Of a stretch of 24,267 nucleotides of DNA, positions 14,306 through 22,300 are shown piece by piece. Each line of letters begins with the position of its first letter. The first letter of the stretch is position 1. The translations under genes were made by a program, and so were the position numbers. Origin of the DNA: JBMNKL01 sp050261495 (GTDB lineage: Bacteria > Bacillota > Clostridia > Acetivibrionales > DTU013); NCBI GenBank assembly GCA_050261495.1, contig JBLNDI010000111.1, positions 1-24,267 on the forward strand, given 5' to 3'. Below the pieces are notes generated by a model. That model saw only the letters and a list, made by a program, of their open reading frames with translations, was not told the origin of the DNA and ran no database searches.

Positions 14306-15703
14306 ATGAAAAAACTATTTTTGCAGGTTTTTGGGGTTATGATGGCAGTTGTTCTCATTCTAACAGGATGTGCTTCGAATACTTCACAGAACGACACGGC
14401 CACTTCGCAAAGTGACACAAGCACTTCGCAGAACGACACATCAGGGGATACACAGACTAGCAGTGCTTCACAAGAGAAAAATGCACGCCAATCTTTTAAG
14501 GGTACTAAACTCAATATTCTACTTAAAACAGGTTATGAGACAGAAGCAATTACAAAATTCGCAGATGAGTTTGAAAGTGAAACAGGTATTTCACTTAATG
14601 TAGAAGTCTATGACGAGCCAACATTACGAAATAAGTTTATTCTTGACTGTAACTCCAAAACGGGTAACTATGATGTAGTTGCAACACAGTTTTGGTACAT
14701 GCCCGAATACAATCAAACAGGCTGGCTTGAGCCATTAGATGATTATATTGCAAATAAGTCAGATGAAGAATGGAATAATGTGTCTGAAATGCCTAATAGC
14801 GTTCTTGATATGTTTAGAGGTCCGGATGGTAAGCTATATTCAATCTGCGTATCTTCTACGGGAGGCGTTTTGATATACAGAAAAGATTTATTCAGCAAGC
14901 ACGGCATTGAAGAACCAAAGACAACCAGTGATGTATTAGCTGCAGCTAAAATACTCAAAGAAAAAGAGCCGGAAATATACCCGTTTGTAGGTAGAGGAGA
15001 TTCTTCAAGTGCTTCATTTGGAACATCTGCAGGATGGGCTTGGGCATACGGAGCACGTGTAATGGATGAACAAGGCAATGTCACAATAAATACTCCTGAA
15101 ATGAAAGAAGCTATGACAGATTTTGTGGAATTAATGAGAAATTATGCTCCTGCAGATGCAGCCGCTATGGGCTGGGATACCATGTCCGAAATTTACAGGC
15201 AGGGCAAGGCAGCAATGAACTTCGATATGTCGGGATTTGTCAGTGCCTACTCAAATAAAGAAGCGTCTTCAGTTGTTGGCTTGATTGATTGCAATGTAAT
15301 AACCGGGCTAAGTGGTAATTGCGCCCAGTGGATGTATGGTGAGGGATTGGGGATAAGCAGCTTTTCTAAGAATAAAGATGCAGCATGGTTGATGCTTCAA
15401 TGGAGAAACAGTCTTGAAGTTTTGCAAAAAGAAGTTGCTAATGATATCCGTTTTGATGTGACAGATCCACGCGTTTATGAAACAAATACTTTTAAGGAAA
15501 AAACAAAAGACATCGGTTTCTTCACAGATAAATTACCAGCGATCATGGAATCAATAGATGCAAAATACTGGCCTGCAACACCGCTGTTCGACAAAGTAGC
15601 AGAAGCATTCCAGCAGAAGATTTCCCTGGCTATAGCGGGAGATATTACTGTAGAAGAAGCTCTGGCCCAGGCACAGACTGATGTAGAAGCCGTTCTCAAG
15701 TAG
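14306..15703 (+). CDS. ABC transporter substrate-binding lipoprotein (sugar type)
   Basis: The protein has 465 residues. A lipoprotein signal peptide MKKLFLQVFGVMMAVVLILTGC ends in the lipobox LTGC, giving lipid-modified Cys 22. A Ser/Thr/Asn/Gln-rich linker with three TSQ(N/S)DT-like repeats tethers the mature domain. From about residue 65 the fold is an extracellular solute-binding protein of family 1: KLNILLKTGYETEAITKFADEFE, then YDVVATQFWYMPEYNQTGWLEPLDDYI, and a C-terminal helical lobe with SFSKNKDAAWLMLQWR. It delivers a carbohydrate to the permeases encoded next. The ribosome binding site AAGGAGGG is six bases before the ATG. The substrate cannot be read from the sequence. Confidence 0.92.
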   Translation: MKKLFLQVFGVMMAVVLILTGCASNTSQNDTATSQSDTSTSQNDTSGDTQTSSASQEKNARQSFKGTKLNILLKTGYETEAITKFADEFESETGISLNVEVYDEPTLRNKFILDCNSKTGNYDVVATQFWYMPEYNQTGWLEPLDDYIANKSDEEWNNVSEMPNSVLDMFRGPDGKLYSICVSSTGGVLIYRKDLFSKHGIEEPKTTSDVLAAAKILKEKEPEIYPFVGRGDSSSASFGTSAGWAWAYGARVMDEQGNVTINTPEMKEAMTDFVELMRNYAPADAAAMGWDTMSEIYRQGKAAMNFDMSGFVSAYSNKEASSVVGLIDCNVITGLSGNCAQWMYGEGLGISSFSKNKDAAWLMLQWRNSLEVLQKEVANDIRFDVTDPRVYETNTFKEKTKDIGFFTDKLPAIMESIDAKYWPATPLFDKVAEAFQQKISLAIAGDITVEEALAQAQTDVEAVLK

Positions 15704-15723
15704 GAATAGTATAATCTGTGTAG

Positions 15724-15753
15724 CATACATGGGGGAGCAATCCTCCATGTATG
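15724..15753 (+). other. Intercistronic hairpin between binding protein and permease genes
   Basis: A 13-bp stem (15724-15736 with 15741-15753, one G-U wobble) closes a GCAA tetraloop of the stable GNRA type. There is no U-run. Such hairpins commonly protect the binding-protein mRNA or attenuate permease expression. Confidence 0.65.
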
Positions 15754-15780
15754 TTACTACAGCTTAGGAGGAAGCAAAAA

Positions 15781-16659
15781 GTGCGCAATAATAAAAGATT
15801 CATGCGATTAATGACATTGCCTGCGCTGTTGGTGTTCTTGTTTTTAGGTGTATATCCTACTATTCAAGCATTTTACAACAGTTTAACGTATTACAAGTTA
15901 ACGGAAATAGGTACGAAAAAATTTGTTTTCCTTGACAATTACATACAAATGTTTACTAATGTGCGTTTCTGGGAAGCACTTGGACGTACTGTAATTTTTG
16001 TTGTTGCCAGTGTATTTTTCACTTATTTATTAGGACTGATTATATCAATTGTTATAAATCAAGCTCATAAATGCCGGAATTTATTCAGAATTATATTTTT
16101 AATACCTATGATTATTGCTCCGACAATAACAGCACTAAACTTTAAATTTATGTACAACAACAATTTTGGTATATTTAATCATATTCTTAACAAATTTGGT
16201 TTTGGCAGTATTGATTTTTTAGGAGATCCCTCAGTTTCGTTACTTTCAACTTTGTTAGTAGATATCTGGCAGGGTGTTCCAATGCCGGTGTTAATCTTGC
16301 TTGCAGGGCTTGAATCCCTGTCCGAATCGTACTATGAAGCTGCTCGTTTGGATGGTGCTAGTTCATGGCAGTGTTTCCGCTATATAACGTTTCCGCTTCT
16401 AAATAAATTTTCAGTTATTGTTATTATATTGAGGGCTATGGACAGCTTGAAGGTTTATGAAAACATTCAATTGTTAACTAGCGGTGGCCCGGGAACTTCC
16501 TCCGAAACCCTAAATATTTATATAACTAAAGTAGGCTTCAATTGGTTTGATATGGGTTATGCTTCGGCTCTCGGAATATTTACTCTTTATTTTATAATGT
16601 TCATTACTAACAGGATTGTTAAGGCCACAGGAATATTCAGTTCTAAGGAGATGGCATAA
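15781..16659 (+). CDS. ABC sugar transporter permease (MalF-like)
   Basis: A 292-residue inner-membrane permease of the CUT1 type with six predicted helices. It starts with a short basic N-terminus, then LPALLVFLFLGVYPTIQAFYNSL. The EAA loop that contacts the ATPase reads YEAARLDGASSWQCFRYITFPLL at about residues 191-213. I chose GTG 15781, nine bases after AGGAGG at 15766-15771; the ATG at 15751 would place that ribosome binding site inside the coding region and overlaps the hairpin. The stop overlaps the start of the next permease by one base (TAATG). Confidence 0.9.
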   Translation: MRNNKRFMRLMTLPALLVFLFLGVYPTIQAFYNSLTYYKLTEIGTKKFVFLDNYIQMFTNVRFWEALGRTVIFVVASVFFTYLLGLIISIVINQAHKCRNLFRIIFLIPMIIAPTITALNFKFMYNNNFGIFNHILNKFGFGSIDFLGDPSVSLLSTLLVDIWQGVPMPVLILLAGLESLSESYYEAARLDGASSWQCFRYITFPLLNKFSVIVIILRAMDSLKVYENIQLLTSGGPGTSSETLNIYITKVGFNWFDMGYASALGIFTLYFIMFITNRIVKATGIFSSKEMA

Positions 16660-17501
16660 TGGGTTCCAAAGTTATGAAGCTTAATAAATTGATAAAAAAT
16701 GTTCTAATATATTTGTTTCTTGCTGTGTGTTCCATAATATGTATTTTCCCGCTGTATTGGCTGTTTAACACGTCACTTAAATCATCATCGGAAGTTTTTT
16801 CGCCGAACATAATTGGGACTTATAAAGCAACCTTTGACAATTATAAGACGGTGCTGCTTGAAGACCAATTTCCGAGGTTTCTTTTGAACAGTGCAATAAT
16901 TAGTGTAGCGACAGTATTAGTTTGTGTTCCGATTGGAAGTATGTGTGGGTATGCTTTTGCAAGACTTCCGATGAACAAAAAAGATACATGGTTCTTCATG
17001 ATTTTGACAACACGTATGGCACCTGCTGTTACCTTTGCAGTTCCAATATATTTGATGATGGTAAATCTCAGGTTAGTGGATACTAAAATTGGCTTAATAA
17101 TTATATATGTATTTAGTAATTTGGCTCTGTGTATATGGCTGACACGCGGCTTTTTCGAAGATGTGCCGATAGAAATGGAAGAAGCGGCTATGGTTGATGG
17201 CGTTACCAATTTCGGATGTTTTATCCGGTTTGCCGTACCCATTGCCAGAGGAGGCATCATTGCGACAGCAATCTTAATTTTCATTTTTACGTGGAATGAA
17301 TTCTTCTATGCATCAATCTTGACCCAAAATAATGCTAAAACGTTTACCGTTCACTTAACGGCATTCTTTGGTTCCCGCCGTGTTTTATGGGGTGAACTTT
17401 CGGCAGCTTCGGTTATAGGCTCAGCAATCCCTATTCTTTTTGCTTTTGCTACTAAAAAGTACATAGTACGCGGTATATCCATGGGAGCTGTGAAAGGTTA
17501 A
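16659..17501 (+). CDS. ABC sugar transporter permease (MalG-like)
   Basis: A 280-residue CUT1 permease partner. It shows the MalG-type N-terminal helix with IFPLYWLFNTSLKSSSE, six membrane segments, and an EAA loop reading MEEAAMVDGVTNFGCFIRFAVPI near residues 180-202. AAGGAG at 16645-16650 precedes the ATG. No ATP-binding subunit is encoded anywhere in the operon, so a shared MsmK/MalK-like ATPase elsewhere is presumably used. Confidence 0.9.
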   Translation: MGSKVMKLNKLIKNVLIYLFLAVCSIICIFPLYWLFNTSLKSSSEVFSPNIIGTYKATFDNYKTVLLEDQFPRFLLNSAIISVATVLVCVPIGSMCGYAFARLPMNKKDTWFFMILTTRMAPAVTFAVPIYLMMVNLRLVDTKIGLIIIYVFSNLALCIWLTRGFFEDVPIEMEEAAMVDGVTNFGCFIRFAVPIARGGIIATAILIFIFTWNEFFYASILTQNNAKTFTVHLTAFFGSRRVLWGELSAASVIGSAIPILFAFATKKYIVRGISMGAVKG

Positions 17502-17522
17502 ATAATAAACGAGGTGAGATAA

Positions 17523-18308
17523 ATGGAAAAAATATTATGGGGTGACTATACCACCTACGAAATGAAAGAATTTATTAAAAAAGACCCGGTTGTTATTATA
17601 CCAGTTGGCGCGTATGAGCAGCATGGGCCTCACCTGGCTATAAATACCGATGCGGTTATAGCGGAGAATATATGCAAAGCGGTTGTAGAAAAATCGCAAA
17701 CACCATGCGTATCACTTCCCCCTGTTTGGGCAGGTATTTCGGAGCATCATATGAAGTTTAGCGGTTCCCTTACACTAAAGCATAGTACCATGTCTGCATT
17801 CTTATATGATATACTTGATAGTTTGGCTCGTCATGGCATAAGGAAGGTTCTTGCTGTGAATAGCCACGGTGGCAATATGATTCCTTTAAATGAGGCTTTA
17901 ACCAGGGCAAGTGTGGTTTATGGCGGAACTTTTGCCTTATTGACATATTGGAACATGATATCTAAAGAAATATCTTCCTTAAGAAAATCCGAATTTGGTG
18001 GAATCAGTCATGGTGGCGAAATGGAAACATCGCTGCAATTGTTCTTTAATCCGAAGAATGTGCGCAAGGATAGAATACCGCCTGCAAACAACGTAAAAGG
18101 AAGTAGTTATTGGAGTGCGGAAATGTTCTCATCAAATAAAATTACAATGTACCGTCCATATGACCAGCTTTCAGAATTAGGGCATATCGGTGATCCGGCT
18201 AAAGGAACAGTTGAGTTTGGGAAAGCGGTATTTGAACTGGTTGTCGAAAAAATAATAAAACTAGTAGATGCAATATGGAAGGATGTGTTGTTAGATGAAA
18301 ATTACTGA
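17523..18308 (+). CDS. Creatininase-family amidohydrolase
   Basis: The protein has 261 residues. The metal-binding residues of the creatininase fold are all visible: Glu 32 and His 34 in PVGAYEQHGPHL, Asp 43 in NTDAV, His 115 in NSHGGN, and Glu 166 in HGGEMETS. Members hydrolyse cyclic or linear amides (creatinine, N-formyl compounds), and some act in cofactor maturation. GAGGTGA precedes the ATG. It is the first enzyme gene after the transporter, so the imported compound or a derivative may carry an amide or lactam, but this is inference. True creatinine hydrolysis is unlikely in this context. Confidence 0.85.
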   Translation: MEKILWGDYTTYEMKEFIKKDPVVIIPVGAYEQHGPHLAINTDAVIAENICKAVVEKSQTPCVSLPPVWAGISEHHMKFSGSLTLKHSTMSAFLYDILDSLARHGIRKVLAVNSHGGNMIPLNEALTRASVVYGGTFALLTYWNMISKEISSLRKSEFGGISHGGEMETSLQLFFNPKNVRKDRIPPANNVKGSSYWSAEMFSSNKITMYRPYDQLSELGHIGDPAKGTVEFGKAVFELVVEKIIKLVDAIWKDVLLDENY

Positions 18309-19395
18309 TGTCAAAATGTATCCTGTAAGAGTTCCTCTTCTTTATGAGTTCAAAGCGGCTTACGGTATTAGGAATACTGCTGATTTTGTTATTGTAGAAA
18401 TAATCGATGAAAGTGGTACAAGCGGATGGGGTGAGGCGTCAACTATCCCGATTTATGACGAAGGCAGCCAGGCGGATGTAGTGTTTGTAATTGAGAATTA
18501 TTTCAAGCCGCTGTTGATTGGGCAAAACCCGACAAATATTAGCGGGATAATGTACAACTTGGATAAGGCAGTGAAAGGTTCCCGCTACGCTAAATGTGCA
18601 ATTGATTTCGCGCTTCATGATCTTACAGGCAAATTATATGGATTGCCGGTATATAAATTGCTTGGTGGCAAGGCATGCGATATTAAAGTATGCTGGGTAC
18701 TGGGAGCTAAATCCTCTGAAGATATTAAGAGGGAAGCTACGGAAAAAGCCAATGAAGGATACAGGGAATTCAAACTCAAGGTAGGAAGAGATGCGAAACA
18801 AGATTTAGCAAACTTGGAAGCACTAAGAAAAGCTGTTGGAGATGATATTTCAATAAGACTTGATGGGAATGAAGCATGGAGACCAAAAGAAGCCATATCA
18901 TTAATTGAAAAATTTATGGAGTACAATCCTGATCATGTAGAGCAACCAGTACCCGCATCAAATCTTGAGGGTTTAAAGTTTGTGCGTTCAAATGTTTCTG
19001 TGCCTATTGTTGCCGATGAGTGCATATTAACACCTTACGACACTATGCGTGTTGCCCGTATGGAAGCATGTGACAGGGTAAATATAAAAGTTTCGAGAGC
19101 CGGTGGTATTCTTCCTTCAGTTAAAATAGCAGCTATAGCGCAAGCAGCGGCCCAGATGCCTTTTGCGGGAAGCAATCTGGAACTCGGTATTGGTACAGCA
19201 GCAAGTGCGCATTTATTCATGGCTTTGCCGGGTATTTCAATTGCTACCGAACTAGTCGGCCCGCTGCTTCTGAAGGAGGATATCTTAAAGGAAGATTTGA
19301 AATATGAAAACGGCAAATTGATTATAGATGAAAAGCCAGGTATTGGAGTTGAGCCCGATATGGATCTGATTGAAAAGTATAGCTATAAAAGGTAA
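18295..19395 (+). CDS. Enolase-superfamily enzyme, MLE subgroup
   Basis: A 366-residue enzyme with an N-terminal capping domain and a barrel. Catalytic residues: Lys 160 and Lys 162 (KxK motif in FKLKVGR), metal ligands Asp 190 (RLDGNEAW), Glu 216 (VEQP) and Asp 241 (ADEC), and Lys 265 in NIKVSRAGG. A lysine at this last position marks the muconate-lactonising/dipeptide-epimerase subgroup; sugar-acid dehydratases of the mandelate-racemase type have a His/Asp pair instead. It abstracts a proton alpha to a carboxylate, giving epimerisation, cycloisomerisation or elimination. It overlaps the creatininase gene by 14 bp. In this pathway it is the best candidate for making the 2-keto-3-deoxy acid, because no IlvD/EDD dehydratase is present. 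Confidence 0.87.
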   Translation: MKITDVKMYPVRVPLLYEFKAAYGIRNTADFVIVEIIDESGTSGWGEASTIPIYDEGSQADVVFVIENYFKPLLIGQNPTNISGIMYNLDKAVKGSRYAKCAIDFALHDLTGKLYGLPVYKLLGGKACDIKVCWVLGAKSSEDIKREATEKANEGYREFKLKVGRDAKQDLANLEALRKAVGDDISIRLDGNEAWRPKEAISLIEKFMEYNPDHVEQPVPASNLEGLKFVRSNVSVPIVADECILTPYDTMRVARMEACDRVNIKVSRAGGILPSVKIAAIAQAAAQMPFAGSNLELGIGTAASAHLFMALPGISIATELVGPLLLKEDILKEDLKYENGKLIIDEKPGIGVEPDMDLIEKYSYKR

Positions 19396-19408
19396 GAGGT
19401 GATTAATT

Positions 19409-20287
19409 ATGAATAAAGGTTTACCAATAATGAATGATGCAAAAATGGTAAAGCTAAATAAAACACCTTTTACATTTCTTGAAGGGCCGATCTGGTGTAA
19501 AAGGCGCAAGATGCTCTTTTTCTCGGATCCCCTTGACCAAGCTATTATAGCTATGGATAAGCTTGGAAATTTTAAGAAGATTTCCAGCAATTCTGGTTAC
19601 GTAAATGGTATGTGTATTAATAACGAAGGCAATCTTGTGGTTTGCAAGATGGAAACGGGCAGCTTGGAAGAAATTGATCCCGACAACGGCAAAACTTTAC
19701 GCGTCATTTCCGCAGGTTATCGCGGCAAGCCATTTAACGCTACAAATGATGTAATCTGTGATAATAAAGGTGGTTATTATGTTACCGATCCTTTCTTCAC
19801 ATATGGTCCACGGACTCAAGATATTGAAGCTACTTATTATGTAAAACCTGACGGCCAAACATTAAGAGTTGCAACTGAAAGCATAAAACCAAATGGTTTG
19901 GCGCTTTCAGTTGATGGGAGCAAATTATATATTGACGATACAGGAAGCACTAAAGTATGGTGCTATGACGTTAATGATGATGGGATGCTTTCAAATCCAA
20001 CTGTTTTTTGCAATATCCAGCCGCCACCCGATATTTCTGCGTTACCTCCTGTACAGCATTTTGGCGAAGCAGACGGGATGAAGATAGATTCACAAGGAAA
20101 TGTATATGTTACTACATTTAATGGCATACAAGTTTTCGATGCAAGCGGCAACTACCTAGGTACAATAAAAATGCCAGGGGAAGAGACTCCAGCCAATCTT
20201 GCTTTTGGCGATGATAACCTGGATACAATTTTCATTACTGCCAGGACTTCATTATACTGTATGAAGACCAATATCCCTGGAATTTAA
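19409..20287 (+). CDS. SMP-30/gluconolactonase-family lactonase
   Basis: A 292-residue six-bladed beta-propeller hydrolase of the SMP-30/regucalcin/gluconolactonase family, predicted to open sugar lactones. The metal ligands are recognisable: Glu 25 (LEGPIW), Asn 162 (KPNGLA) and Asp 222 (EADGM), with Asn 113 in NATNDV near the substrate site. There is no signal peptide, so it is cytoplasmic. GAGGTGA precedes the ATG, 13 bp after the previous stop. It would follow the SDR dehydrogenase step, or act on a lactone produced by the enolase-type enzyme. Confidence 0.9.
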   Translation: MNKGLPIMNDAKMVKLNKTPFTFLEGPIWCKRRKMLFFSDPLDQAIIAMDKLGNFKKISSNSGYVNGMCINNEGNLVVCKMETGSLEEIDPDNGKTLRVISAGYRGKPFNATNDVICDNKGGYYVTDPFFTYGPRTQDIEATYYVKPDGQTLRVATESIKPNGLALSVDGSKLYIDDTGSTKVWCYDVNDDGMLSNPTVFCNIQPPPDISALPPVQHFGEADGMKIDSQGNVYVTTFNGIQVFDASGNYLGTIKMPGEETPANLAFGDDNLDTIFITARTSLYCMKTNIPGI

Positions 20288-20319
20288 TAAATAAATTTAA
20301 ATGAAAGGATGGGATTGAA

Positions 20320-21084
20320 ATGCTTTTAGAAGGGAAAGTATCTATAGTAACTGGTGCAGGAACAGGGATTGGTAAAGCTATTGCCATACTTTTCGCAAAG
20401 GAAGGATCCAAGGTTGTATGTGTATCCAAAAGTAAAAATTGCGAGTCAACCGCTAAAGAAATCCAAGAATCAGGGGGAGAAGCAATTGCAGTTATGACCG
20501 ACGTCTCGAAAGCGAGCGAAGTCGAGAAAATGGTCCAGAAAGCTCTTGATGTATATGGGACCGTGGACATACTCGTTAATAATGCAGGAATTCTTGCTTC
20601 TACATGCAAGGTAGGAGACGTTACGGAAGAGGAATTTGACAGGTCCTTCAATGTAAATGTCAAGGGTCAGTTCCTTGTTGCAAAAGCATGTCTGCCTATT
20701 ATGGTTAAAAAAAGAAAAGGTGTTATTGTTAGCATGTCATCAGCATCAGCTTTTGTGGGGCAGTACAATACCGGTGTATATAATGCAACTAAAGCAGCTT
20801 GCGTATTTTTAACTAAGAATATAGCACTGGATTACGCTGAATATGGCATTAGAGCAAATTGTGTTTGTCCGGCATTAGTTGATAACACTGTTATTAATAA
20901 ATATTTATTTGATAAGGCAGAGTCTGACCCAAAAATGTGGGAAGACATTCTAAAAACCTATCCAATGGGAAGGATTGCAAAACCTGAAGAGATAGCTGAG
21001 GCTGCTTTGTTCCTGGCAAGTGATAAATCTTCCTTCATTACGGGTACTACCTTAATTGTTGACGGCGGATTTACTTGTCTATAA
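20320..21084 (+). CDS. Short-chain dehydrogenase/reductase (SDR)
   Basis: A 254-residue classical SDR. The cofactor motif TGAGTGIG is at 11-18, NNAG at 87-90, and the catalytic set is Ser 141, Tyr 154 and Lys 158 (YNATK). After the second strand the sequence is CVSKSKN with no Asp, which favours NADP(H) over NAD(H); this is inference. Its C-terminus ends in the usual GTTLIVDGGFTCL. In the operon it probably oxidises the sugar, or a sugar-acid hydroxyl, before lactone opening. Confidence 0.9.
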   Translation: MLLEGKVSIVTGAGTGIGKAIAILFAKEGSKVVCVSKSKNCESTAKEIQESGGEAIAVMTDVSKASEVEKMVQKALDVYGTVDILVNNAGILASTCKVGDVTEEEFDRSFNVNVKGQFLVAKACLPIMVKKRKGVIVSMSSASAFVGQYNTGVYNATKAACVFLTKNIALDYAEYGIRANCVCPALVDNTVINKYLFDKAESDPKMWEDILKTYPMGRIAKPEEIAEAALFLASDKSSFITGTTLIVDGGFTCL

Positions 21085-21127
21085 TTCGACAATTATAAAC
21101 AACACAAAAAGAAAAGAGGGAGCAAGA

Positions 21128-21589
21128 TTGAAAGTAGAGGAACGAATAAAAGAACTAGGCATAAATCTTCCACATGGAGCGAAACCGGTAGCGGCCTATG
21201 TGCCGGTTGTGCAGACGGGTAATTTGCTTTTCGTATCGGGACAAGACTGCAGAGTGGATGGAAAACTCATTTTTGAAGGTAAAGTTGGGAAAGATATTAC
21301 TCTTGAGCAGGGGAAGTTGTGTGCCAGACAGTGCATAATTAATGCACTTGCCGCCCTTAAAGATTATTTAGGAGATCTTGACCGCATAAAAAGAATTGTT
21401 AAAATTTTAGGGTTTGTTAATTCAGCTGAAGGTTTCGTTTCACAACCGTATGTGATAAACGGGGGATCGGAACTATTAATAGAAATATTTGGTGAGAACG
21501 GAAACCATGCACGCAGTGCCATTGCATGCAACGAACTTCCTTTCAATACTCCGGTTGAAATTGAGATGATAGTAGAGATAGGAGAATAG
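21128..21589 (+). CDS. RidA (YjgF/YER057c/UK114) family protein
   Basis: A 153-residue protein of the longer RidA-like branch. Characteristic segments are LLFVSGQDCRVDGKL, the helix ARQCIINALAALKDYLGDLDRI, and NGNHARSAIACNELPFNTPVEIEMIVEI, which includes the conserved Arg in HARSA that binds the substrate carboxylate in imine deaminases. The most convincing start is TTG 21128, preceded by GAGGGAG at 21116-21122; the longer frame begins inside the SDR gene. RidA enzymes hydrolyse reactive enamines and imines. Its place in a sugar-acid operon suggests an enamine-like or enol intermediate (inference). Confidence 0.87.
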   Translation: MKVEERIKELGINLPHGAKPVAAYVPVVQTGNLLFVSGQDCRVDGKLIFEGKVGKDITLEQGKLCARQCIINALAALKDYLGDLDRIKRIVKILGFVNSAEGFVSQPYVINGGSELLIEIFGENGNHARSAIACNELPFNTPVEIEMIVEIGE

Positions 21590-21595
21590 TAGGTT

Positions 21596-22249
21596 ATGAA
21601 GCAAAAAGTGATTGATTATATTGCCAGACATAAGATAATTGCAATCGTAAGAGGATTGCCGAGAGAAAAAATAATCCCGACAGCTCAGGCATTATATGAT
21701 GGCGGAATAAGGCTGATTGAGGTGACGTTTAATCAAGCAAGCAAAAATGCTATGGAAGAAACTCCTGAAGCTATTAGAGCCTTATGTGAAACATTTGGAG
21801 ATGAACTCTATGTTGGTGCGGGTACGGTAATAACGGTAAAGCAGGTTGAAGCCGCAAAAAATGCGGGCGCTAAATATATAATTTCACCGAATACGGATAT
21901 TGACGTCATTCACGCCTGCAACAAGATGGATTTGGTATCTATACCCGGTGCATTTACTCCATCTGAAATATCACTTGCATTTAAAAGCGGAGCTGATTTA
22001 ATCAAGCTATTTCCTGCAATTAGCCTTGGTTTTGATTATATCAAGGCTATCCGTGCTCCGCTCAATCACATTCCTATGTTGGCGGTAGGAGGTGTGAACG
22101 AAAGCAACATCAATAAGTTCCTGCAATTAGGTCTGCTAGGAGTAGGTGTTGGTTCAAATATTGTTAAGACTGATTTAATTATGGAAGGTAGCTTTGACGA
22201 AATCAAGGCTCTTGCTGAGATCTATACGAGAGCTATTGCGAAAAGATAA
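21596..22249 (+). CDS. eda: 2-keto-3-deoxy-6-phosphogluconate (KDPG) aldolase family
   Basis: A 217-residue class I aldolase. Key residues: Arg 19 in IIAIVRG, Glu 42 in IEVTFN, GAGTV at 74-78, PGAFTPSE at 117-124, and the Schiff-base Lys 137 in LIKLFPA. It cleaves KDPG (or the galactose epimer KDPGal) to pyruvate and glyceraldehyde-3-phosphate. It starts 6 bp after the RidA stop. Together with the KDG kinase that follows, it fixes the end of the pathway. Confidence 0.93.
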   Translation: MKQKVIDYIARHKIIAIVRGLPREKIIPTAQALYDGGIRLIEVTFNQASKNAMEETPEAIRALCETFGDELYVGAGTVITVKQVEAAKNAGAKYIISPNTDIDVIHACNKMDLVSIPGAFTPSEISLAFKSGADLIKLFPAISLGFDYIKAIRAPLNHIPMLAVGGVNESNINKFLQLGLLGVGVGSNIVKTDLIMEGSFDEIKALAEIYTRAIAKR

Positions 22250-22300
22250 TTTAAGTTTATTAAACATTAGTAAAAAATCTTGCTTTATGAGGAGGATTTT

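Noticed and set aside
15751..15780. ATG start at 15751 for the first permease
   Set aside because: It would place the AGGAGG at 15766-15771 within the coding region and overlaps the hairpin; GTG 15781 is correctly spaced.
21056..21127. Upstream start for the RidA-family gene inside the SDR gene
   Set aside because: The added residues do not match the family, and TTG 21128 has a proper ribosome binding site.
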